From NCBI GenBank assembly GCA_023392515.1, contig JAEVYX010000127.1:1-7902 (forward strand): a DNA stretch of 7,902 bases. The letters run 5' to 3'. The notes under the pieces were generated by a model. That model was not told where the DNA came from. It saw nothing but the letters and a program-made list of their open reading frames with translations, and made no database searches. The position numbers were made by a program, and so were the translations under genes. This document shows, piece after piece, positions 1-6,044 of this stretch (its first letter is position 1; the number at the start of each line of letters is the position of its first letter). The stretch comes from Bacillota bacterium. GTDB taxonomy: Bacteria; Bacillota; Clostridia; Christensenellales; Aristaeellaceae.

Positions 1-1418
1 TGCTTGAGGGCCCTGGCTTTCCCGAGGGTTTCCTCATCCGCCGCCTGGCCGGGCCCCGCCGCATTATACAGTGCGGCGATGAAGCTGTTAAACTCGTGGC
101 CGCCGGGCACCGCGTGATATTGCACGCCCAGATATTTTCCCGTTTCATCGCACAGCCGGATGGTGGGATAAAAAACGCCTTTTTCAGGCTTCCCGGCTTT
201 TTCCATGCTTACCTGAACCTTTTTTGAAATCCCCGAAAGCTCCTTCAAAAACTCCGCTATCTCTTTGGCCAGCGGGCTTTCGTCCAATACACCCTGCAAT
301 AGCACCGTGCGCTGGAATTTCCCGAACAATCCTTCCAACTGGGCGCGCAGAGCGGGGGATAGAAAGCCCTCTTCCTCTTCCTGCTGCTCCGCTTTGGGTG
401 CCTCGGGACTTTGGGATGGCGCCGCAGGTTCAGCCTTAGCGTTTTGGGCGGCGGGGCCTCGCTTGCCCCGTTCAAACCCCTGCCGGTGCAGTTCGGTAAG
501 CACCCTTTCCAAGGCAGTGGCCGCAGTAGCCCCATCTGATACCGCGGTGACAAGTTGGCGCAAATCCTTCACACAAAGGTCTCCGGCGGCATAAACCCCG
601 TCCACATTTGTTTTTTGGTTGGCGTCGGTCAGCACATATCCCGCCTGATCCAGCAAAACCTTGCCTTCCAGCAGCTTTGTGGCAGGAACATAGCCCGCGA
701 AAACGAACATGCCGAAGGTGTCGCCGGGCTCGGCTTTGTATTCGAAGGTTTCACCCGTTTGATTGTTTTTGAATACCGCGCGGCGAAGGGCGGTATCCCC
801 CTCTACCCGTTCCACCTCGGTTTGATAGGTGACCTCAATATTGGGATGCTCTTTCGCGTGCTGGGCGGTAACGCCGCCGCAGGTGAAATCCTCTTCCCGC
901 ACGATCATATGCACCTTGCGGGCATACTTGGTCAAAAATACGGCTTCCTCCGCAGCGGCGAACCCGCCCCCGATAACGAATATATCCTTGCCGGTAAAAA
1001 ACTCGCCGTCGCAGGTGGCGCAATAGCTGATTCCCCGGCCCTGGAACTCGGCCTCCCCCGGAAAGCCAATTTTCCGGGGCGCCGCACCGGTGGCAACAAC
1101 AACGCCTAAAGCCGTAAAGTCCCCCTGGTCCGTTTTTACGGCCTTTACCGTGTTTTGAAGCTGCAGGTCCTGAACCTCTGCCATCAGAAACTGCGCGCCA
1201 AAGCGTTCGGCCTGCCTGCGCATGGTTTCAGACAGCTCCTCGCCGTTTGTCCGCAGTATCCCGGGGTAATTGACGACCTCGGAGGTAATGGCAATCTGGC
1301 CGCCCAGGCGTTCCTTCTCCACAACCAGTACGCTGTACTGCGCCCTTGCCAGGTATATGGCGGCGGAGAGCCCCGCAGGGCCCCCGCCGATAACGATCAC
1401 ATCAAAATGCTTATCCAT
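1..1418 (-). CDS. AhpF-like flavoprotein disulfide reductase with C-terminal AhpF-type thioredoxin-fold module (3' end outside window)
   Basis: Predicted FAD/NAD(P)H disulfide reductase that passes electrons to the AhpC made by the gene just upstream. About 472 residues are visible, with no stop before the window edge. Residues 1-310 are a thioredoxin-reductase core: an FAD dinucleotide-binding GGGPAGL at 11-17, the redox pair in YCATCDGEFF (C133, C136), a second nucleotide-binding VIGGGFAAAEEA just after it, and the FAD-contacting GVYAAGD (about 274-280) followed by RQ and a DGATAA motif. Residues of about 317-347 form an Ala/Pro/Glu-rich linker. From about 348 the sequence resembles the first thioredoxin fold of the E. 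coli AhpF N-terminal domain, including a GGHEFNSFIAALY stretch matching AhpF's GHEFTSLVLALL. The order is thus reversed relative to classical AhpF. This matches the family I know as the AhpF homolog found beside ahpC (TIGR03143, about 550 residues). The second fold, which should carry a CxxC, would lie outside the window. The ATG is 2 nt after the ahpC stop with no strong ribosome site, which suggests translational coupling. Confidence 0.92.
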   Translation of the reverse strand, partial: MDKHFDVIVIGGGPAGLSAAIYLARAQYSVLVVEKERLGGQIAITSEVVNYPGILRTNGEELSETMRRQAERFGAQFLMAEVQDLQLQNTVKAVKTDQGDFTALGVVVATGAAPRKIGFPGEAEFQGRGISYCATCDGEFFTGKDIFVIGGGFAAAEEAVFLTKYARKVHMIVREEDFTCGGVTAQHAKEHPNIEVTYQTEVERVEGDTALRRAVFKNNQTGETFEYKAEPGDTFGMFVFAGYVPATKLLEGKVLLDQAGYVLTDANQKTNVDGVYAAGDLCVKDLRQLVTAVSDGATAATALERVLTELHRQGFERGKRGPAAQNAKAEPAAPSQSPEAPKAEQQEEEEGFLSPALRAQLEGLFGKFQRTVLLQGVLDESPLAKEIAEFLKELSGISKKVQVSMEKAGKPEKGVFYPTIRLCDETGKYLGVQYHAVPGGHEFNSFIAALYNAAGPGQAADEETLGKARALK

Positions 1419-1420
1419 CT

Positions 1421-1984
1421 TTATATCATGCCAACCAATTCAAGGCTGGGCTTTAGGGTCGCTTGGCCGGGTGTCCACTTGGCCGGGCACACCTGGTCGC
1501 CGTGTTCCGCTACAAACTGGGAGGCCTGAACCCTGCGCAGAAGTTCTTCCGCGTTGCGGCCCACATTGCCTGCCACCACTTCATAAGCGACAATTTTGCC
1601 TTCGGGGTTTACAATAAAGCTGCCCCGTTCCGAAAGGCCTTTTGCGTCGTTCATCACATCAAAGTCCCTTGCCAGGGCACCCGTAGGGTCTGCCAGCATG
1701 GGGTACTGTATTTTCTTGATGGTTTTTGAGGCATCGTGCCAGGCCTTATGCACAAAGTGAGTATCGCAGGAAACGGAGTAGATTTCACAGCCGATTTTTT
1801 TGAACTCTTCATACCTGTCCGCCAAATCTTCCAGCTCTGTAGGGCATACAAAGGAAAAATCCGCCGGATAGAAAAAGAATACCGACCATTTGCCTAAAAT
1901 GTCATCTTTGCTGACTGCCCGAAAATCGCCGTTCCAAAACGCCTGCACCTTAAAATCCTTGACTTCCTTGTTGATAAGAGACAT
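1421..1984 (-). CDS. ahpC: Alkyl hydroperoxide reductase subunit C (typical 2-Cys peroxiredoxin)
   Basis: Cytoplasmic peroxiredoxin reducing hydrogen peroxide and organic hydroperoxides, recycled by an AhpF-type reductase. The product is 187 residues, the same length as E. coli AhpC. The peroxidatic cysteine is C47 in the FSFVCPTE motif, and the resolving cysteine is C166 in VCPAKW. YPMLADPTGALARDFDV and the GLSERGSFIVNPEGKI strand are typical of the AhpC/Prx1 group. The C-terminus (LKPSLELVGMI) resembles that of bacterial AhpC. The start is fixed by an AAGGAGG ribosome site 8 nt upstream of the ATG. The AhpF-like gene begins 2 nt after the stop, so the two are surely one operon. Upstream lies a long non-coding leader region. 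I saw no convincing PerR box. No key residue is missing. Confidence 0.97.
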   Translation of the reverse strand: MSLINKEVKDFKVQAFWNGDFRAVSKDDILGKWSVFFFYPADFSFVCPTELEDLADRYEEFKKIGCEIYSVSCDTHFVHKAWHDASKTIKKIQYPMLADPTGALARDFDVMNDAKGLSERGSFIVNPEGKIVAYEVVAGNVGRNAEELLRRVQASQFVAEHGDQVCPAKWTPGQATLKPSLELVGMI

Positions 1985-1992
1985 CGTTACAG

Positions 1993-1999
1993 CCTCCTT
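1993..1999 (-). promoter_or_regulatory. Ribosome binding site of ahpC
   Basis: AAGGAGG, 8 nt before the ahpC ATG. It is a near-perfect Shine-Dalgarno sequence and decides the start codon. Confidence 0.9.
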
Positions 2000-2165
2000 C
2001 CATGGCTTACTGCATGTTTCCCCGGCCTGTATGCCGCTATTCTTTTCAACGTATGAGGCCTGACAGCCTTAGGTGATAATACGTGTTTATTTGACGCGGT
2101 CTGCCGGAGATATGTTCGTTTGTTTCTTGTATGGCTGCTGTCAAGCTGCCATTTTTTATATACCA

Positions 2166-2194
2166 AGTTTACAAAAAAGTGAAACAAAATGCAA
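2166..2194 (-). promoter_or_regulatory. Candidate ahpC promoter (weak)
   Basis: On the minus strand, TTGCAT (2194-2189) and TAAACT (2171-2166) are separated by 17 nt in an AT-rich stretch just below the dyad. Each hexamer matches the sigma-A consensus only partly, so this is a candidate. Overlapping alternatives such as TATATA a few bases downstream are about as plausible. Confidence 0.25.
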
Positions 2195-2196
2195 GC

Positions 2197-2213
2197 CCTG
2201 TATGGAGTACAGG
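2197..2213. promoter_or_regulatory. Dyad CCTGTA-N5-TACAGG, possible operator
   Basis: Perfect 6-bp inverted repeat around a 5-base spacer (TGGAG), sitting 3 bases upstream of the candidate ahpC -35 box. The size and symmetry suit a dimeric repressor or activator, but the same bases could simply form a small hairpin. It does not match the PerR consensus I know. Confidence 0.3.
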
Positions 2214-2252
2214 AGGCAGACACATTTGAAACCTTTAAAAAAGCAGATATGG

Positions 2253-2499
2253 CCGAAGGTCCAGGGCGACGGAACCCAGCCTCCGCCTGTGGCGGAAAGA
2301 GGCGGGGCGGAGGAGGGAAGCGAAACGAACCATGCAAGCGTAAGCGATGCAGGGTGACGATTGAACTTCCGGGAAGAAAGCCCTGGTCGCCCCATCGGGG
2401 CGAAACCCTATTTCTCAGAATAATATTCAAGTGCGGATGATAGAAATATTTCGTGCCTTACGGTACGACAAGGGCTTTCCCATCGCCATGGACCTTCGG
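2253..2499. repeat. Nested imperfect inverted-repeat element (MITE-like repeat or structured RNA)
   Basis: The outer arms, 2253-2272 (CCGAAGGTCCAGGGCGACGG) and 2480-2499, match as inverted repeats at 18 of 20 positions. Immediately inside the right arm, 2466-2479 pairs with 2376-2389 at 13 of 14 positions. The right side is therefore one continuous arm, while the left side is split by about 100 bases. That left insertion carries its own hairpin, CCTCCGCC (2280-2287) with GGCGGAGG (2306-2313). Sequence similarity may extend further out: CATTTGAA at 2223-2230 recurs inverted at 2542-2549. No transposase or reverse transcriptase is adjacent, and I saw no clear target-site duplication. Strand is undecided because some mismatches become wobble pairs on one strand and others on the other. 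It could be a non-autonomous mobile element, a palindromic intergenic repeat, or an RNA in the ahpC leader or the 3' region of the gene above. Confidence 0.65.
2376..2479. ncRNA. Cloverleaf-like core within the inverted-repeat element
   Basis: A closing stem (2376-2386 with 2469-2479, one mismatch) encloses three local helices: TCGCCCC-ATC-GGGGCGA (2388-2404), TATTTCT (2409-2415) with AGAAATA (2442-2448), and TCGTGCC-TTAC-GGTACGA (2451-2468, one G-T pair on the plus strand). The middle helix contains a further small palindrome, GAATAATATTC (2418-2428). This is seen in the sequence, but whether it is transcribed as an RNA is inference. It matches no tRNA or riboswitch I recognise. Confidence 0.35.
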
Positions 2500-2575
2500 G
2501 TGCATAGCTCACTTTCTGTCTTTATTGAGCGTTGAGTAAAGTTCAAATGAGACTGTCTTTGAATTGCATCGCATC

Positions 2576-4702
2576 TCATTGAACCAGGTATGTCTCCACA
2601 TAGATATTTCCATCGGGATTGCTCAGGGTTACGGTGAAGGGCGCGCCTGGGTCTTCCACGGCGAATGTGGCCGATATCCAGCTTAATTGATCCTCCATCA
2701 AAAAGGACTGCTCCTGTGTGCCGCAATGGAGTACCAATTGCGCCTGGCCGGCCCCGGCTCTTGCCTGCAATTGCAGGGTGACGGTACCGTTTGCACGCAG
2801 GCCTTCATCAAACAGCGTAAACCGGCTTCCCTCCTTGACCCACTGTTGATCAAAGCCTGACAAGGCGCTGTGGACCCAAGGCTTGCCCGGGGCGACGGAA
2901 AGTATGGCATAGCATCCGTTCTGGGTGGAGTATGCGCCGGCTGCCACATCGGAAGCCAGTATAAGGGAATCCAGCATTTCATTTGTGAGGATGAGCCTGA
3001 CCGGCGCACCAATCCTGTTAACGGCATTTTCCTGCCAGTGGCTGGCAGGCAGAAAGGAGGTAAGGGAACCGTCATCCTTTGTCCGAAGGATAAGGTCATT
3101 CAATTCCACCACAGGCAGCTCGCACCGGGATGCCACATCCAATTCTGCGGCCTCCGTCCAGAAAAAGGCACCATCCCGCACCACGCCCAGTGTGTCCTCC
3201 GTTCCTGCGGCAATAACGGCTTCCCTGGCATCCCTGGGCCAAACGGGATCATTATGATGCTGCGTGAACGCATAGCTGATTACACCATTCAGAAGAAACG
3301 CAGATGCGAGAAATGTGCAAAGAAGCCGCTTTTCAAAGGCTCCGAACCCATGCCGGATGAGACGGTAGGACATAACAAGCAGGAATATGCCGCAGGCCAT
3401 AGGCCATAACAGCCTGCCGTTTAAGGCGCTTGTGCTGCTGGTGGCGGCCGTTAGAAGCAGTGCGTCCACCGAATAATTGCCCCCGCTGAGCAAAGCGCTG
3501 CCATCCCACCGGATAAGGCAGAAAAGGGAAAAGGACGCAAACGCAAACAGGGGTGTGTTCATCCCCTTGCCATCAAGCGCGGGGGATAGGCAAAAGCTTA
3601 GCAAAACAGGCAAAAAGGCTGCCACATACCGTACATGGATGCGGGCTTCATACGGACTGCCCGTTAACTCATCGTAGTAAATGATGTACACAGTGCCAAG
3701 AACAATGGCAAAGAGGGAGACAAGAACTACCTGCAGAAGCCTGCGATCCTTTCCCTCAAAGCTACGCAGCCGGGCGGCGGGCAGAAACAGGGGGAAAAAA
3801 GCGAAGGCCATTGGGATAAAAGCGCCGTACATGATAAGCCCGTTCAGGGTTTGCATGAGGTGGTCCCATGTCAGGGGATGGGTTTGGGATTCGTAAAGAG
3901 CGGATTGGCTGGGGGACAGATGCAGTCCATAGCGCAAAAGCAGCGTGTACAGCCCCCAGAAAAGCAGGAGGGATAAACCGCCGGTCAAGGCCCTGATGAT
4001 TCGGTCCATTTCCCTTTTTCGCAAAGCGTCCCATAAAAGCAAAGCAAAATAGCTAGCAGGCAGCGCGATATAGCCAGGCTTGAGCGTGTACAGCAAAAAG
4101 CCAAGGCCGCCGCACGATACAGCCTGATAGGACTTTCCTTTTATATCAAAGTCCAACAAAAAGAAATAGCAGGTAAGCAGCATCAGGGGGAAAGCCAGGC
4201 TTTCGGCCATAATGTGCTGCGCCATCAAAAAGTCCGGCATGATCGCTGTAAAAACAGCAACCAGCAGCGCACGGTTCCGGCTTTTTGTCAGTTTCAAAGC
4301 AAGCGCATACGACGGAAAGATTGCCAAGTGCATGAAAAGCGCGTTGAGTATTTGAATGGCCCGATAAATGTTGATGCTTTCGGGAAGCAGATGTAATGGA
4401 GCCAGGAGCACGGGATACAGGATATACTCATAACGGATTGGCTGGCCCCTGAAAAGCAGCGCGCCATCTGCAAAGATAGAGCGGGATAAATGCAGGTAGA
4501 GGGCCGAATCCGGCATAATTACCGGGCTTTGGGTGGTGGCATAGGCAAGGGCAATACGAAGCAGGCTGAAAAGAATGTAAAACCCCAAAAGAAGCTCCCA
4601 GGTGGGGAGGCTTAAAAAGCCCCGCAAGGCAGCGGAAAGAATTGCACGCGGCGCATGATGGCGGTGCTTAGTGAGAGATATGGCGTTGTTGGGTTTCAGC
4701 AT
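2576..4702 (-). CDS. Multi-pass membrane protein resembling GT-C (PMT/ArnT-like) glycosyltransferases, with soluble C-terminal region
   Basis: 708 residues. Residues of about 37-476 contain roughly 12-13 hydrophobic segments (for example 37-55, 117-138, 166-184, 237-258, 285-308, 322-344, 356-373, 432-447, 458-476). The loop after the first segment has MPDSALYLHLSR (D65), in the place where GT-C enzymes carry an acidic catalytic residue before a short amphipathic helix. A second polar loop has YYDELTGSPYEARIHVRY (343-360). Such enzymes use polyprenyl-phosphate sugars on the outer membrane face. Residues of about 484-708 look extracytoplasmic, and the last 95 are rich in alternating strands, suggesting a beta-sandwich. 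The start at 4702 is chosen because AAGGAG lies 8 nt upstream; an ATG at 4786 would add 28 polar residues and run through a hairpin. The collagen-like gene ends 103 bases upstream on the same strand, which makes it a candidate substrate. The exact family is uncertain; a polymerase or flippase-like role is possible. Confidence 0.75.
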   Translation of the reverse strand: MLKPNNAISLTKHRHHAPRAILSAALRGFLSLPTWELLLGFYILFSLLRIALAYATTQSPVIMPDSALYLHLSRSIFADGALLFRGQPIRYEYILYPVLLAPLHLLPESINIYRAIQILNALFMHLAIFPSYALALKLTKSRNRALLVAVFTAIMPDFLMAQHIMAESLAFPLMLLTCYFFLLDFDIKGKSYQAVSCGGLGFLLYTLKPGYIALPASYFALLLWDALRKREMDRIIRALTGGLSLLLFWGLYTLLLRYGLHLSPSQSALYESQTHPLTWDHLMQTLNGLIMYGAFIPMAFAFFPLFLPAARLRSFEGKDRRLLQVVLVSLFAIVLGTVYIIYYDELTGSPYEARIHVRYVAAFLPVLLSFCLSPALDGKGMNTPLFAFASFSLFCLIRWDGSALLSGGNYSVDALLLTAATSSTSALNGRLLWPMACGIFLLVMSYRLIRHGFGAFEKRLLCTFLASAFLLNGVISYAFTQHHNDPVWPRDAREAVIAAGTEDTLGVVRDGAFFWTEAAELDVASRCELPVVELNDLILRTKDDGSLTSFLPASHWQENAVNRIGAPVRLILTNEMLDSLILASDVAAGAYSTQNGCYAILSVAPGKPWVHSALSGFDQQWVKEGSRFTLFDEGLRANGTVTLQLQARAGAGQAQLVLHCGTQEQSFLMEDQLSWISATFAVEDPGAPFTVTLSNPDGNIYVETYLVQ

Positions 4703-4710
4703 AGTTGCCA

Positions 4711-4716
4711 CTCCTT
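4711..4716 (-). promoter_or_regulatory. Ribosome binding site of the membrane glycosyltransferase-like gene
   Basis: AAGGAG, 8 nt before the ATG at 4702. It selects this start over the in-frame ATG at 4786, which has no such site. Confidence 0.8.
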
Positions 4717-4728
4717 GCGGAAGAATAG

Positions 4729-4758
4729 GGGCGCACACAAAGTGCTTTGTGTGCGCCC
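4729..4758 (-). terminator. Perfect 14-bp hairpin between the collagen-like and glycosyltransferase-like genes
   Basis: GGGCGCACACAAAG (4729-4742) and its exact complement (4745-4758) are separated by TG. On the minus strand the upstream side has an A-rich run (CACAAAAAG), but the downstream side reads CCTATTCTTCC, a poor T-tract. It is best read as a partial or leaky terminator, or an mRNA-processing or stability hairpin, that sets the expression ratio of the two genes. It ends 12 nt before the next ribosome site, so folding could also affect initiation there. Confidence 0.55.
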
Positions 4759-4805
4759 ATTCTGCTTTTTGTGGATATGATCGCATGCAATCCTGACATT
4801 GTTGG

Positions 4806-5909
4806 TTATGGGCCTACATAATATCCGGTAGGCCCTGTTTCACCGATAGGTCCTTGTATACCTTGCGGTCCTGTTTCACCGGTCGCGCCGGTAGGTCCTG
4901 TTTCACCTGTTGCACCGGTAGCGCCTGTTGCACCGGTAGCGCCTGTCGCGCCTGTTGCACCGGTAGCACCTGTCGCACCAGGTGCGCCTGTCATACCGGT
5001 AGCGCCTGTCGCGCCTGCTGCACCAGGTGCGCCTGTTATACCGGTAGGTCCTACTAGACCTTGTATGCCTTGTATGCCTTGCGGACCTTGCATACCTGTC
5101 GCACCTGTCTCACCTGTTGCACCGGCAGGTCCTACTAGACCTTGTATGCCTTGCGGACCCTGCATGCCTGTCGCACCTGTCGCACCTGCTGCTCCTGCCG
5201 CGCCTATCGCACCGGTAGGTCCTACTAGGCCTTGTATTCCTTGTGGACCTTGTGCGCCGGTCGCACCTGCCGGACCTACCGGGCCTTGCGGACCTACCGG
5301 GCCTTGCGGACCAGCCGCACCAGTGGCGCCGGTTGCACCTGCCGGACCTGCCGCACCAGTCGCGCCGGTTGCACCTGTCGGACCTTGAGGCCCTGGCAGG
5401 CCAGGCATACCAGTCGCGCCGGCGGCACCTGTCGCACCAGTTGCACCTGTTGCTCCGTTCATACCAGCAGCACCTGTCGCGCCAGTTGCGCCGGTTATAC
5501 CTCTTGCGCCTGCAGCACCAGTAGCACCGGTAACGCCTGTAGCGCCGGTCACACCGGTTTCGCCTTTCAGCGAAGCCAGCCAATCATCCACGGAACCGGA
5601 AAAGCCCCGTTCTACAGCCAGTTCATAGGCGGATTTGCCTTGAACGGCCGTTGGGGTAAATACTGCATAATAATAATTGACGCCGGAATTGTCGCCTTTG
5701 TCGGCACGTACTTCCATCAGCACACCCATACCTTCATCCAGAACGGCTTGTGCCACTTTCTCCATGTGCGATGCAACTTCCGGGTCTATTTCATCTGTCG
5801 ACAGCGATTGAAAACCGCGTCCGCCAGCCTCGGACAGCGCTGAGATGCCGCTCCATATCAAAACTACGCAAACCAGCATGGAGACCAAAAAAACTGCTTG
5901 CTTCTTCAC
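4806..5909 (-). CDS. Secreted or membrane-anchored collagen-like Gly-X-Y repeat protein
   Basis: 367 residues with a GTG start, fixed by GGAGG 7 nt upstream. Residues 1-25 (MKKQAVFLVSMLVCVVLIWS...) form a signal peptide or N-terminal anchor. Residues 30-90 are a short unrecognised domain. Residues of about 90-115 are a module with GKSAYELAVERGFSG and WLASLKG, which I know from the bases of bacterial and phage collagen-like stalks. Residues 116-364 are 83 Gly-X-Y triplets without interruption, 43 with Thr in Y, mostly Gly-Ala-Thr, as in BclA-type spore filaments. The protein then ends in VGP. There is no BclA-like globular C-terminal domain and no LPXTG anchor. Such Thr-rich stalks are often O-glycosylated, and the next gene is a membrane glycosyltransferase candidate. 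Whether it sits on spores or vegetative cells cannot be told. The promoter is about 80 nt upstream. Confidence 0.9.
   Translation of the reverse strand: MKKQAVFLVSMLVCVVLIWSGISALSEAGGRGFQSLSTDEIDPEVASHMEKVAQAVLDEGMGVLMEVRADKGDNSGVNYYYAVFTPTAVQGKSAYELAVERGFSGSVDDWLASLKGETGVTGATGVTGATGAAGARGITGATGATGAAGMNGATGATGATGAAGATGMPGLPGPQGPTGATGATGAAGPAGATGATGAAGPQGPVGPQGPVGPAGATGAQGPQGIQGLVGPTGAIGAAGAAGATGATGMQGPQGIQGLVGPAGATGETGATGMQGPQGIQGIQGLVGPTGITGAPGAAGATGATGMTGAPGATGATGATGATGATGATGATGATGETGPTGATGETGPQGIQGPIGETGPTGYYVGP
4818..5564 (-). repeat. Collagen-like coding repeat array (9-bp Gly-X-Y units with longer sub-repeats)
   Basis: 83 consecutive 9-bp units. Eight successive Gly-Ala-Thr triplets lie near the C-terminal end. 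A larger block encoding a GPQGIQGLVGP-type segment recurs: its marker GGTCCTACTAG or GGTCCTACTAGG (plus strand) starts at 5047, 5128 and 5218, spacings of 81 and 90 bases, both multiples of 9. This implies expansion by unequal recombination or slippage in whole triplets. Confidence 0.9.
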
Positions 5910-5916
5910 CTATAAA

Positions 5917-5921
5917 CCTCC
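5917..5921 (-). promoter_or_regulatory. Ribosome binding site of the collagen-like gene
   Basis: GGAGG, 7 nt before a GTG codon that is followed at once by Lys-Lys and a hydrophobic signal sequence. It supports GTG as the true start. Confidence 0.85.
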
Positions 5922-5991
5922 GTGTCTTTTGTAATTCGTAAGGGTACTCGAATAGAATGATTGACAGGTTGAATACGACTCGAATTTTCAA

Positions 5992-6021
5992 ATTATACCA
6001 TAATTCGACATGATAAGTAAA
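5992..6021 (-). promoter_or_regulatory. Sigma-A-type promoter of the collagen-like gene
   Basis: A perfect -10 box TATAAT (5997-5992), preceded by TTTACT (6021-6016) with an 18-nt spacer. It lies between the terminator of the previous gene and the collagen-like start, giving a 5' leader of about 75-80 nt. The -35 box is weak (4 of 6), so an activator or another sigma factor may also take part. Confidence 0.55.
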
Positions 6022-6044
6022 GCAAACTATAGCGATGCAAACAC

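Larger units (their letters stand above)
1985..2575. other. Long non-coding interval between the membrane glycosyltransferase-like gene and ahpC
   Basis: About 590 bases with no convincing gene on either strand. The open frames here have no family resemblance, and most cross the inverted-repeat element. From high to low coordinates it holds a weak hairpin overlapping the upstream stop codon, the nested inverted-repeat element (2253-2499), a 6-5-6 dyad (2197-2213), a weak promoter candidate (2166-2194), and a leader of about 170 bases ending in the ahpC ribosome site. A second TTGACA lies at about 2138-2143 on the minus strand, but no good -10 box follows at 16-18 nt. Confidence 0.75.

Noticed and set aside
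555..1109. 184-codon plus-strand frame opposite the AhpF-like gene
   Set aside because: It is antisense to a well-conserved flavoprotein and resembles no family.
2040..2180. PerR box upstream of ahpC
   Set aside because: AT-rich patches exist, but none reproduces the TTATAAT-N-ATTATAA symmetry well enough to call.
1987..2430. Open frame of about 147 codons on the minus strand just upstream of ahpC
   Set aside because: It runs through the inverted-repeat element and the ahpC leader, is rich in Arg/Pro/His with no family resemblance, and has no convincing ribosome site.
2376..2479. tRNA, retron msr-msd RNA or group II intron fragment
   Set aside because: The multi-arm shape invited these, but there is no CCA-stem or T-loop sequence, no reverse transcriptase nearby and no recognisable intron domain V.
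2546..2580. Hairpin overlapping the stop codon of the glycosyltransferase-like gene as a terminator
   Set aside because: AATGAGA/TCTCATT pairs across a 21-base loop with no following T-run, so the support is too weak.
4703..4786. Longer start for the glycosyltransferase-like protein at 4786
   Set aside because: The extra 28 residues are encoded across a perfect hairpin and lack a ribosome site, whereas the ATG at 4702 has AAGGAG at good spacing.
5041..5400. CRISPR-like array
   Set aside because: The repetition is in-frame collagen triplet coding, with no constant repeats separated by unique spacers.
4854..5843. Several Pro/Ala- or Cys/Thr-rich open frames opposite or out of frame with the collagen-like gene
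   Set aside because: They are shadows of the 9-bp repeat array. Only the Gly-X-Y frame has a ribosome site, a signal peptide and family logic.
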